Shown here piece by piece: positions 10,532-21,467 of a DNA stretch of 64,000 bases. How positions within the stretch are numbered: position 1 is the stretch's first letter; each line of letters starts with the position of its first letter. The DNA is from Humulus lupulus (lineage: Eukaryota; Streptophyta; Magnoliopsida; Rosales; Cannabaceae). A program made the translations under genes and the position numbers. The stretch spans positions 117,804,903 through 117,868,902 of the forward strand of contig NC_084802.1 in assembly GCF_963169125.1 (NCBI RefSeq), written 5' to 3'. The notes under the pieces are model-generated. The model was not told the origin of the DNA. It saw nothing but the letters and a program-made list of their open reading frames with translations, and did no database searches.

Positions 10532-12847
10532 TGTATCGCCCTGCATCTAAGTGTTATTAACAGGCTAAGGTGGAAAATCAGAAAAAAGGAAAGGATATAT
10601 TTTATTAAATACATAAAACTGTTCATGGGCCCATAAAATATTTTACAAGTTATTTACAACTCAAAATGGTCATTATTGTTTCAAATTTATAAACCCGCCG
10701 ACCTAAGCAGCAAAAATAGGGTAAACCCCCTAGTTCCTCTGAGAACTCCTTGGTCGTGGTGGTCAAGTGGCCGCATATGTACACATCACCACCTAAGCTC
10801 TCCACTCAAGGCTGGGTGAGCTTTTCTTTCCCTTTTCCTACACCACATAGCACCCATGAGCCAAGGCCCAGCAAGAAAACACAGTAATGCATATAGATAT
10901 TAACAACTGATTATTATTATAATCACATAGAGCTTATAGCTGTTAAACAGATGAGTGATTCAACACTTGAGGTTCTGGTAAACCATACTGAGTGACTACA
11001 AGCGAGTCACTAATCTAAGCAGATGAGTGACTGCTGGGTAAGTCACTAGCCTTAACAGATGAGTGACTACTGGGTAAGTCACTAGCTTAAACAGATGAGA
11101 GACTGATGGATAAGTCTCTAACTTAACAGATGAGTGACTGATGGGTAAGTCACACAAGCGCTTTTAGTTTTCATCGAACTTGAGGTCGGTCCGGCATTAA
11201 CGCTCTTCTGAGTCATTTAATGCAGATATCGATTAGATCTAATATTTATTGGCTTGCATTGAACCTGCCAAGACTGTCCGGACTTATGAGTCAGCACTGT
11301 GTGGCCAGTGCCCGGTACCACTGCCGAACCTGACTAATAAATCACAGCTTCACAGTTGATACCGACACCTTTGCCAATTCTGACTAATTAGTCAGTACCA
11401 TGCACAAGTGAGCAAGATTTGCTAAGCATTCAATAATCAATCCATGTCCACATTTACACAATCAACATGCCTCATGAACAACCATGCATGTCACATATGG
11501 GGTGCAGTTCTCTTACCTCTGGTTCGAGCGAGAATTAATATAAGAACGACCCTTGAGAACGACCTGTCTTTTTGTCCCTTAGCGGTTACCTGGTCATAAC
11601 CAATTACGGGATTCCATCAATAAAATGAATAACAAAGGTTCCCAAACCAAAACCTAGCCTCCGAGACATCGAATCCTACTAACCGGGTTGCAGGATCGAT
11701 CCCAAGGCCTAAGGCTAGAATCCCCGAGCCAAAAACTCATTTATGGCCAAAATGCCACTAAGGGCCGCGACCCTCCCTGACCATGCCTCGGCCCGCCCCT
11801 CAAACAGAGGCGGCCTCCCTCAGCACACAGCATGAGCCGCTACCCTCCCTGACCATGATGCGGCCCAACCTGTATTTTAGCCAAAACTCTAGTTTTCCTC
11901 CCTTGCAATTTTCCTTGAAGCCAACCCTCCAAACCAAACCCAAACATCCAATACAACCCCTAAACTTGATCTACATCACACCCTCATCAAAACCCAAGTT
12001 AAACACCAACCAAAACTTCCATTAATTCCAACCTTCCACATCAAAACCAAAAGCTGAAAACTAAAACTAAAATAGAGCAAACTAGGGAACTAGTGGCTAG
12101 AAACTTACCTCAAACTCAGATTGTGATGCTCTTCAATGGTAGAACATGCTCCCAAACTCCCAAAGCTTACTTCCCAAGCTTGAATCCTCAACAATGGCTC
12201 AAAAATCATAAAGAAAATGAAGGAGAAAGAAGGTACGTGTAAGCTCTTGAAATTACTCTGTTTCTCTTCATTTCTACAGCCATAAATGGCTTATCTATCT
12301 TAGGGGTGAAAAGTCCAAAATACCCCTAGGTCAATTAAGGGTTTCTAAAGCCTTCCAAGGGCAAAATTGTCCTTTCCAACCTACTTCGTTAATCATAATT
12401 AACACCCTCCAATTCCCGCTATTCTCGATATTCTCAAATACCAATAATTCATATCCCGTTACCCTTATACTCTCGGCAATGCTCTAATCATCTAATCATC
12501 TCGAGACTCATCCCGAGCCTCGAACTTAACCCCGTTATGACTAAACCGCCACTTAATATTCAAAGATCGTTTCATGCCGAATAGCTTGAACAAACCTACA
12601 TTATAATGTGGTCTTAACAATATATCACCGACATGGATACAAATATACAATTATGCCCCCAACGGGCAAAATTACCAAGATACCCTTGTCATGAAATGTG
12701 GACCCACATGCATGCATTTAACATCATATTATAATATAATTCACTTAGACATGCGTATATTCATTTAATGGAATAATTAAACAGTTATGGCCCTCCCGGC
12801 CTACTAATCCCGCCATTAAACCGCATTAGGGATTTCGGGGCATTACA
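10532..12847 (-). repeat. 5' LTR of element A (2316 bp)
   Basis: On the minus strand it starts TGTAATGCCCC at 12847 and ends GGCGATACA at 10532, directly before the primer-binding site. TG...CA ends are present. It contains a short tandem array at 10948-11152. Open frames inside it, such as 11783-12025, look like chance. The partner LTR is not in the window, so no age can be read. Confidence 0.5.
10948..11152. repeat. 36-bp tandem repeats with internal palindromes
   Basis: The motif CAGATGAGTGACT recurs at about 11020, 11056, 11092 and 11127 (period 35-36 bp), with a looser copy at 10948. In each unit GTGACT is followed about 8 bases later by AGTCAC, so each unit can fold into a small hairpin. 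One unit (11092) carries GAGACT/AGTCTC: both arms changed together, preserving pairing. The array lies inside the LTR of element A. Confidence 0.5.
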
Positions 12848-14242
12848 GAGACGCTGTCCTTCAGGTAATATGCTTTTTCATATTGTAGAAACTCTACTCT
12901 TGATTTTATTTAATTGAAACAATTACACCTATTTATACCCACAATTAGGAACTATACAAATAGGAAACTAGGACTAAACTAATTGGCTAATTATTATATT
13001 ACTATATACAAATAGTAAGAATAATTATTGCTACACATATGAAAAGGCAGTGATTAGCGATTATTACTTGATAAAATCAGTGATTAGCAATATTTGTTTT
13101 TTGCTATTTTAAATAATACTGAAGAACATGAAAAGAATACTAGGTTGGCAGTGGTGAGAACATGACTAGGCCCATTGAATCAAAAAGCTTTGTGTATATA
13201 TAATCTCACCTACTTATAAAAATTATATTTGTGAATGGAAAAAAAGGAAAGAAAAAAAAAGTTCCAATTATTATGAGACATGTCTAGAATCCATTGTTTT
13301 TTTTTTTCCCTCATCTTTTTTTTTTTTATAATTCTTTTGGCTGCTCCTTCTCATGATTAATTTAGTATTGATTATATTTTTTAGCTCATTACAAGTGTTG
13401 AATCACAAATATTCAACACTTGCATATATTTTGATAAATAGTTCATTCATTCTCTATTCTCTCTGATGATATGTGCATACAAAACTTTTACACATGACAT
13501 GCCATTTTAAACAATGGGATAATTTTTTGGTTAGAAGTAGTAGATTCTGTCTTGATTGGTTTTTTTTTACTAGTATAATTTAAATCATTATAAATTTATG
13601 TCTTAATGGGTTTAATTTATATGTATTACTTAGCCACATCATTCATTGTATTAATCTTTTAGGTATTGATTATATTCTTTAGGTTGTGGATCGAATTGGC
13701 GAGGAGCATTGTAAAGTTAGTTAACTTGATTATTATTTGCAAGAGGTACAGAAGTATGTTCTCTTAGCTCTTTTATTAATATCATACAAATGTTAGAGGA
13801 GTTTGAATATCTTAAATATTCATTCATAGAGAAGTAGGTTATGAGATTAAAATAGTGTGTTGCGGTGATAACAGAAGGTTGAAAACTTGTGTGTCTTTGA
13901 GAAGTAGGTTCTGGAAAATTTGTTTGTGTGTTGTGGTGATATAAGGAAGAGAACTTATTGTGTGTTGATTGAATTTTTTTACTTGGTATTGATAGATGGT
14001 TCGGTAAGCTTTTATATGGGAAATGATGTCAGATTTTATCTAGAATTATGTATTATCTTCTTACACTACTATAAATTGTGTTTGCTTGAATTGGTTTGAT
14101 TATATTGATAGATATCTCGCCTGGGGTGTGAATAAGGGTAGTTTTCACGTCCCCAACCTTAGGGTTTGAATAATAAAATATTACACATATGAGTTGTGAT
14201 TGGAAAAATGCATAATTTGATAATGCTTCCGTGAGTTCTAAG
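12848..14242. other. AT-rich spacer
   Basis: Sequence outside the LTR of element A. It has long A and T runs and no coding stretch that I can support. The first 150 bases include CTATTTATAC, which could be a decayed minus-strand LTR promoter, but I cannot find borders. Confidence 0.5.
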
Positions 14243-14721
14243 TCAAATATGATTACCCAAAACATCATAAATATAATTACCCAAAACAATAGCTTGGTTT
14301 CCCTCCCCTGTCATTTTCAGAAGATCCACCTTACTTCCATAGTAAAGTTCACATTCAGCTCTATGACTATTTGAGTAAGCATATGCAACACATGAACAAT
14401 TGCTCCTGCACAGCAGCTCACAACCGTTTAGACCAATAGCAGTAGCCCTTCGAGTGGTTATTGAAGTCGGCATTAGTCCTTTTATCTCGTAGAAATCATC
14501 ACCATTTTCACAAACTAATGGAATGATCAAACAACCACTAGAATTCCTCTCTGTTGTGCCATCACCAAGCAAATAGTTGACCATTGAAATCTGCTGATCT
14601 TCCATTCTATACTCATTGATAACCCCATTATGAGCCATGACAAACCATGAATACACATTGCTAAGTGCCAGCTAACTGCTTTTTCTTCAATATTTGCCTC
14701 TGTTGACACCATAACAACCAT
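14243..14721 (-). pseudogene. S-domain (G-type lectin) receptor kinase relic
   Basis: These are plasma-membrane receptor kinases with lectin, S-locus glycoprotein and PAN domains outside the cell. The frame 14656-14243 reads GCLIIPLVCENGDDFYEIKG, then GCELLCRSNCSCVAYAYS and ECELYYGSKVDLLK, the Cys-rich PAN/apple block just before the transmembrane segment in SRK-like proteins. Upstream the similarity continues weakly in two frames (14721-14527), suggesting a frameshift. No kinase domain, signal peptide or membrane segment follows; the frame degenerates near 14250. A short broken relic next to an NLR relic. Confidence 0.5.
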
Positions 14722-14874
14722 AAAGAGTTATATAGCTTCAACCCCATTACTGAAATCGACAGACTTGTTTATTCTCTCTTTTGTTCTCTTCTGTTTCCCT
14801 TTTTTTTAGGGTCATTTAAATTCAATTGATAGTTAAAAAAAATCAGAAAGTGGTGGAGATTGGGTCTTTTTTCC

Positions 14875-15235
14875 CTTTCACTTTTATAAAATGTATAATC
14901 TTTAGGAAATATTGAGAAGTAGCCAAAGCATTGCTTTAGGTGCCGAGGTAGAAAGTGATAGCTTAACCATAGAGCTGGAAGAATGTTGTTATTTTGATTT
15001 TCTTGAAATTGCAACTCCCATAATTCTCATTCCAATCATTATCATGAACAAAAAGAAACTTCTTCCCCGTCAAAGCCTTACTCAGCTCATTTTGAGTCTC
15101 AAAGCTTCAGAATTGATCTTGTCCATCACATGGTCTGCATCATAAAGTACTAGTTTAAGCTCATCAAGCCACTTCTTCACATTTGGCTATGTGAGTTGTT
15201 TCTCCTCAACATCATTTAGCAGAACAACAACTTAG
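14875..15235 (-). pseudogene. CC-NBS-LRR (NLR) resistance-gene relic
   Basis: NLRs are intracellular immune receptors. On the minus strand, 15232-15090 reads NDVEEKQLT, a stop, then [20 protein letters not shown], the CC (Rx-N-like) domain. A shifted frame gives [17 protein letters not shown] (about 15065), resembling kinase-2 of NB-ARC, and 15010-14880 gives [20 protein letters not shown] and [10 protein letters not shown], the RNBS-D region. Pieces normally 250-300 residues apart lie within 360 bp, so the P-loop and most of the NB-ARC domain are deleted, with stops and frameshifts besides. No LRRs are seen. Clearly non-functional as a receptor. Confidence 0.5.
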
Positions 15236-16789
15236 TTATAGATAATGAACATTTTATTATGCTTATTTTGAATGGAAACCATACCAAATTTGTTTGTTCT
15301 ATAATAATTTGAGTTACAACAGATGATGAAATGGATCACTCAAATTTATGAAACCCCACAAATATAAATTCAAGAATACCATTTTTTTTTTAATTTCATT
15401 CAAGTGGTCAAAATAATAATGTCTTAAACTTTCAATATTTCTACTATTATGATCCAATAGAGACTTGTAACTTTAGAAGAATTCTTTACAAAAAAAAAAA
15501 TGTACATGGTGTGAATGTAAAAAAGTTCTTGCTACTATTTACTATAAGTGAGTGACTAAAATGATCCTCTAGAAGTGGGAATTGTATGAAATGCCATTGA
15601 TGATTGCTGGTTCTTATTATAGCCATGGAAATGTGTCAAAGAAATATGTTGTTGGTGGGTCTTGGCAAGCCACATGCACGTGGTTAGTTCAGCTCAAGCT
15701 ATACATACATATATATGTCTATATTTGGAGTACCTAAATGGAAAAATCTTGATGAATAAGCATAATAACAAGTCTTGGAAGACAGACAGAAGAGCCACAA
15801 AACATTTTAGTAACCATCACATTACAATGAATATTTTTCTTGTAAGAAAAGGTTCAATCTCTTCACACCTAACCCTGCTTGTGTTTAAACATGGCTAGTC
15901 TAAATCAGATAATGAACATTCAGTTATAGAAAAACTAAATGGAAATCATACCAAATTTCAGGGATAGAAAAACATGTTTGTAGTAATTGTTGTCATATAC
16001 ACATAAGAACTCTTATATTCTTTAATTTTTATCCTCTGTAATGTTCTAGCACTGTATTTTTAAGAGATTTTTGCATAAATGCCCTTAGATTTTACTTTAT
16101 TTGCAATTCAATCCTTATATATATAGTTAAGCCTTTTGAGTAGTTTTATTAACAATAGTAATATTTAAGGCCTTATTTTTTTTCCTCAAAATTCTTAGTT
16201 TTTGAATGGTTTTTGTCAAAACTATCCATAAATAACTTAGAATTTTATTTTAAAAATTAGGTCAAATAAGATTTTTCCCTCTAAATCGTATCCCTTGTAG
16301 AGTTTTACCACTGAACTCTTTTATCTAACAACAAAAAATCTAGGACATTTATGCTAGCTAAAAACCCTATTTTATAAATATATATATCAATTGGAATATA
16401 ATCAATTGTATTGATTTTCTTTCAAATTAAGAATCTAACTTTCTGTTTAGGAAATTAATATATATTGAGAGAGAAAAACAAATTTCAAACATACAGTGCT
16501 ATCACAAAAATACATAAAGTCAAAGTCATAAACAAACATGTGTCTAATTTTCTACACATAATTTTTGAGTTAGGCAAGTCAACCCATTTATTATACAAGT
16601 TAGAAACCTCAACTTAAAACTAATTCAACCCCCTTTTAATTAAAATCCAAACTGGCTAACTTAATGCAAGTTTCAAGTCGTATTATCATGTTTGTCCTAT
16701 TTTTCCACCTTCAATCTTGACCATATATACCCAAAATTTAATATATAAAGAAGTTTTTTTACTTATTGTATCATTTAATTTATTTCGTC
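15236..16789. other. AT-rich spacer without recognised genes
   Basis: Low-complexity AT-rich sequence. Open stretches such as 15662-15898 show no family features and look like chance. Confidence 0.5.
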
Positions 16790-17787
16790 CTAATTATGTG
16801 ATGCTTACTATACGAGAAGCTGTTGGTTCAACAGTTTCATGGCCTTCTCAAAAGGTTATTCCAAGAGGTATTTATTTGGTTATTTGATTATATAAATGCT
16901 TGTTCAACATTAACTGATATGCAATCCAAGATTATGATAGTATTATTGACTATTTTATATGAATGATATGATATTTCATGACCTCATTAGTTTTTCTTTT
17001 ATGTTTTATTTACCAGATTCAAAAAGTGAAGTGCAAAAGAAAATCTGATTTGGAAGGCTTTGGTGTGCTGACATTTGGAAGATCATGAATTCCTACCTTT
17101 ACTTTTGAATATGCAACTGTTTAAGACTATTTTGTTAACTATTGTGAGAATGTTTTATTTATGTTAATTAGGCAGTGTTGAATATCTTAATAATTTTGGA
17201 TTATTTTTTAGATAATCTTGAATTTATTTTGACACAGTTATTTGGTTATATGTGTTACAAACCATATAACTGGTACTCAAAAATATATTTGTACAATGTT
17301 AAGGGTGTCTTAAGAATATTAAATGAAGCGGGTTTGAATTAAAGAAATAAAAAATAATTATAATGTACATGTTTATATAATAATAATTCAAGCTTATACA
17401 AATATTAGAATAATACAAAAAATGTGTTATTGTATCTTTTACAATAACACTGGTTTATAAGCATAAAATTATGTTATGCAAACTATTTTCTATAATGTAG
17501 AAAGTGTGTTATTATAAAGTGTATTATAACACTACTTTTTAAATACAAAAAAGTGTTATATAATCTATTTATAAATAGCATAATGAAATACTTATCTAAC
17601 TATTAAAATAACACAACAAAAGTGTTATCGTACGCTATACCATAACACATGTCTATAACTATAGAAAAGTGTTATGCAAAGTGCTCCGACCTACTATAAC
17701 ATTGCTTTCCTTAACACATCAAAAAGTGTTATGGTATATATTTGATAATACTTTGCGGTCTTATTGAAAGTATTTTTTCTTGTAGTG
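16790..17787 (+). mobile_element. CACTA (En/Spm-like) transposon end, degraded
   Basis: The right border reads TTTTTTCTTGTAGTG at 17773-17787, the complement of the plant CACTA terminus CACTACAAGAAAAAA. Inside it, 17400-17760 is rich in the short motif AAAGTGTTAT in both orientations, typical of subterminal transposase-binding repeats. At 16801-16870 the plus strand reads MLTIREAVGSTVSWPSQKVI, resembling a domain common in plant CACTA proteins (the VAWP block), which suggests a piece of the coding region survives. I found no matching left terminus. The transposon end is well supported; the coding piece is tentative. Confidence 0.5.
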
Positions 17788-18431
17788 AAGGCAAGGAATT
17801 GCATGCGCTACCTACGCTACGCGCCTAGGTTTCCCAGCAGACCCCTGGTATTTAGGGATCCCTATGTCAGAAAATCCAGCCATTACTGACCGGGGGAGGG
17901 TGGTTTATAGAAAAGCCACCAAAGAAAGTGTGTTCCCTAAGCAACCCAATTTCTTCTGAACCCTAACCTTTCATCTTCTATGCACCTAATGGGTATTTTC
18001 TAAAAGTTGCCCAATTCTACCCAGAAAATATCCTATGTCATAAGTGCCGCAATATTAGGAGAAGTTCAAAATCTTTTGTATAACCCTAAAGTTGAAATCT
18101 ATGTGCCAAAAACCAAGAAGGCACCCTAATATCGTCTACGGCGAAGCATAAAGAAATATGGCAGGTAAAATGTAGAAATTTATAAAGAAAGAACAAATAA
18201 GGAATGTTATGACTTACATTAAGATCGTCGATGCAAGAGGTGTGCATCATTCGGTTAGGAAAACTCACTCCTGGGCAGCTGAACGGCTGGGTCTTCGGAA
18301 GATTCTGGGCACATGAGGTTTTTGAAAGCTCTTCTTTTCTCTGGAAAGGAAGAAGTTATGAAAACACAAAAGAAAGAAGATGAGGCAAATTTTCGAATGA
18401 AAGGTGGTAAGCTGTGAAATTAACCTGTCCC

Positions 18432-18439
18432 TTTTTATA
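18432..18439 (-). promoter_or_regulatory. Antisense TATA box in element E
   Basis: The minus strand reads GTATAAAAAGGG about 280 bp inside the 3' LTR, the same kind of position as the antisense-gene TATA boxes of B and C. The downstream antisense gene itself is cut off at 17787. A promoter role is inferred from position and from similarity to C. Confidence 0.5.
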
Positions 18440-18716
18440 CATAAAAGGTATAAAACAACGTAGACCGTTTGATCAAACTAGTTCAAGATCCAAGGATAGT
18501 GTTTCGAAAGACGAAACAACGGCAAAAAGTTGGCCAGGCTATTAATGCAGTCCTCGAAACACGAACAGATGTCAATTGTAGCGTTCCACATGTCCAGTAC
18601 TCGAGTAATGGGCAAGCCTGGATAATCACGACGGACGTTTAAAAGTCCCCACTGTGTAAGTCAGAAGATGATGTCATAGAACACGAGCAGGAACTTGGGG
18701 GGCAAATGTACGTCCT

Positions 18717-19491
18717 AAAATTTAGCACGAGTCTTTTAGCCAGCTCGAATACATCTAGCTAGCCAAGAACTATAATAGATGATCCACAAGTCCATATTTC
18801 CTAAGTAAAGGCAGCAGGACTCCCCAAGTCTATAGCAGGAGATGGTGAATATAAAACAATAGGCATGAACTGAAAACGTTTATCAAGCATAGCATCCGAG
18901 ACACGAGCTGGAGCTGCACTTAGCTCGGGGTACGCTAGAGATCTGCCGCATCCCTAGATCTTTATAAACTTGGATACGTTATATAGACGTGCATGGTTAG
19001 ACATAACATGTCCGCAAATCCTTAAAATCTCAGACACGTAATATAATGGTGCATGATCAGGCATCGCATGTCCGAATTATCCCTGAGGACCCATGATCAG
19101 TTTTACCTAATGATTGGACCATACCTTAGGATAAATTGTAATAATTATAATTCGTGTGAAACAGGTCACACTAAGGATTTGATTCACGTGATGAACCCAA
19201 TGCCTATCCTATCCATGGATTTTCTCTATAAATACTAAGACCTTGGATAGGGAAAGTTAGGGTTTTTTCTGTAATACAAAAGCTCTGTCAAAATTTAGAG
19301 AGAAAAATAGTAATTATACAGACTCGTGGACTACGTGGATTTTAACCTCTGAACCACATAAAAAGACGAGTGTTCTTAATATTTCTTTTCTAGTGTTTTT
19401 AAGCATCATTTTCTTATTGCGGTTTATCATTAAGCACAAATCCATCCCAGCTATTTTCATAATTCACTGTTGGCGAAAAACCTCGTCAACA
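18717..19491 (+). repeat. 3' LTR of element E (775 bp)
   Basis: It starts TGTACGTCC right after the polypurine tract and ends CTCGTCAACA. The segment GACTCGTGGACTACGTGG followed by GAACCACATAAAA parallels the 3' part of the LTR of element C (GACTCGTGGACTAGGG, GAACCACGTAAAA), supporting Tat-lineage membership. No target duplication can be checked because the left side is missing. Confidence 0.5.
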
Positions 19492-19884
19492 CATGTATAT
19501 ACTAAACTTTTAAATGGAAAGTGAACGCTTCCTTTTGACCAAATTTTTTTAACTCTAACACTTGTCATTAACCTTAGTTACAAGTTTATAACCAAGGGAC
19601 TTGATTAGCAAGTCTAGTACTTTTTAAAGTACACGGTGTAACAGTCCTCTATTAGGAGGACGTTACAACTTGGTATTAGGGCTTCCAAGGTTTAAGGGTT
19701 CATGATGACTGGCTGGGCATGTACACTCGCCACTAAAGACAAGCTTGACTCAAGGTTCAGCAACTATTTATGTGATTAAGTACTTGACTGTGTAAATGAA
19801 TGTATATGCCTTATCTGCATGCCCTATTAGAGAGCATGAGGTTATCTGATAGGGTCATGCCTCTTTATTGTAATGTGCATTATA

Positions 19885-20185
19885 GAGATCTTATTAGCAC
19901 TATGATTAATTATAAATGTTAAAGAAACACTTATTAGCGCTCTTAATTACATAAAGGCCAAGAAATGATTATTAGGACTTTTAATACTGGCAGGGATTAA
20001 GGAACATGCTTATTAGCATTACTATACATGTATAAATGCTTGAACATAATTATTTGCATCATTAATTACTTATGAATGCCATAAATGCTTATTAGCATCG
20101 CTATATGCTGATGAATATCAGGAAATGCTTATTAGCACCATGGTTGAATATATTACGTGTTGGTATGCTTATTAGCATTGCATCT
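19885..20185 (+). repeat. Interspersed CTTATTAGCA motifs in the leader of D
   Basis: The motif (A/G)(T/A)(G/C)CTTATTAGC occurs about six times (near 19889, 19927, 20006, 20088, 20127, 20166) at spacings of 38-82 bp. A few related words (TACTAATTAGCAC) occur in the leader of element A near 10310. No coding capacity. Confidence 0.5.
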
Positions 20186-20283
20186 ATTTGTTTGTTCGGT
20201 CTTGGACCACAAGGCAGCAATAAGTACAGTTATTACTTACCTAACGACTTAATTGATCACTGTAGAGTGGGACAGTTGTTAGT

Positions 20284-21467
20284 ATGTCTCGAAGGCGAGG
20301 GAGGTTGACCAAGAAATACATGCCAGGGAAGAGAATGACCAAGGCCAGGCCCTACCGCCAACTCCAGAGAACTCGCAACAAGTGCTTGCTGATATGCAAG
20401 CCAGCTTATAGAGGCAAGACGAAGAGACTCGCCGCTTGAGACAGCAACAAGTTCCAGCACCGAACCTACAACCAGCAATACCAGTAGTGATACAGCCAGC
20501 TGTAGTATAGTCTCAAGCAGTGGAAAATAGATGGGAACCCCTGCATGAGAGGCTCAGGAAACAACACTCTCCAGTTTCTTAGGGCAGCTCGGACTCACTG
20601 AAGGTTGAGTAGTGGATGACAATGATAACCGCCATCCTGGATTTCACGAGGGTGGGCAGTAATGAGAGAGTAGCTTGTGCCACTTATATGTTTCAGAAGG
20701 ATGCCTGGATATTGTGGGAGGTGGTATCCCAGATCAAGAATGTAAACACTATGGAATGACAAAAGTTCAAAACTCTGTTTAATGAAAAATACTATGACGC
20801 AGTTAGAGCTGCGAAGGCCGAAGAGTTCAGCAAGTTACTTTAGTGCAACATGTCAATGACCGATTATGCTTTGAAGTTTGACAGATTGGAAAAGTTTGTT
20901 AAGGATCTGGTCCCACTGATAGGACCAGAAGGGAGAGGTTTCTCTAGGGCTACAACCTATGATAGCCTGGGATGTTCGAATCACTACGGTCAAGAATGAC
21001 TACTTACGCACAGGTTGTTGAGAAGGCGCTCACAGATAAGAGCGCAGAGAATAAGATATGTTTTCGAGAGTGGCCAGAAGGGATTTTAGGAGGTCGAGAC
21101 CTCCGTTTGCAAGTTTTGGTAGGGGCGGAGGCCCTAGAGACGAAAAGAGAAAGACTCCAGATATATTTTTAGCTTCAGGACCATATAGGAGGCCATGTGG
21201 CATACAGATAAGCTGCCAGGGTGGCGGTGAGACTTGGAAAGAATTCCTAGAGTGTACTCGGTGTAGAAGACGCCATATTCAGGAATGTTGGGCGAAAGCC
21301 TGCTTCATCTGCAGGATTGTGGGACGCTTGAAGAAGGATTTCCCGAAAGCCAAGAGTGTAGACCTCGTGACTTTTATCCTGTGGGGTTTGGTACTTTGCT
21401 ACCTACTGGGGAGTAAGTGGTTTCCAGGAGAGAGATTAGATTATTACCACTGACAGTGGATGGTAAA
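20284..21467 (+). pseudogene. gag and start of protease, element D
   Basis: Matches the gag of element A block for block: NRWEPLHERLRKQ (about 20525), SNERVACATYMFQKDAW (20660), KTLFNEKYYD (20770), MTDYALKFDRLEKF (20855), then a knuckle-like block near 21260-21340 whose Cys/His spacing is disturbed, and VGFGTLLPTGE at 21388. Many stops, including TAG after SKLL exactly where element A also has TAG, and TAG in VE*WM where A has Gln. At least two frame changes occur after 20900. Non-functional. Confidence 0.5.

Larger units (their letters stand above)
4585..12847 (-). mobile_element. Element A: 3'-truncated Ty3/gypsy retrotransposon, Tekay/Del-like
   Basis: The minus strand carries, in order, a long 5' LTR (12847-10532), an initiator-Met-type primer site, gag, protease, RT, RNase H and integrase. 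Coding stops abruptly after the integrase GKLSP motif near 4588, so the integrase C-terminus, any chromodomain and the 3' LTR are missing. All coding pieces lie in one frame but are broken by about 18 stop codons. A Cassandra TRIM is inserted at 7587-8850. The large LTR beginning TGTAATGCCCC on the coding strand, the gag type and the single RNase H fit a Tekay/Del-type chromovirus, though without the chromodomain the lineage call is inference. Confidence 0.5.
17788..19491 (+). mobile_element. Element E: 3' end of a Tat-lineage retrotransposon
   Basis: Plus orientation. It ends with a polypurine tract (ACTTGGGGGGCAAA, 18703-18716) abutting an LTR. The 930 bp before it are non-coding on the plus strand but match by position the antisense-gene promoter region of elements B and C. 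The 5' side is cut at the CACTA border (17787/17788). Gag and pol are absent. Confidence 0.5.
19492..21467 (+). mobile_element. Element D: Tekay-like LTR-leader-gag-protease fragment
   Basis: Plus strand. An LTR remnant (19492-19667) ends GACGTTACA, and a decayed primer site TGGTATTAGGGC starts at 19671, matching the TGGTATCAGAGC of element A. A leader with repeated motifs follows, then gag (20284-21360) and the start of the protease region (VGFGTLLPTGE, about 21388). It is cut at 21467, where the opposite-strand element F begins. It is the closest relative of element A in this window. Confidence 0.5.

Noticed and set aside
11783..12025. 80-codon plus-strand open frame
   Set aside because: Lies inside the LTR of element A; low-complexity composition, no motif.
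15662..15898. 78-codon open frame near the NLR relic
   Set aside because: No similarity to any family I recognise, AT-rich context, no supporting signals.
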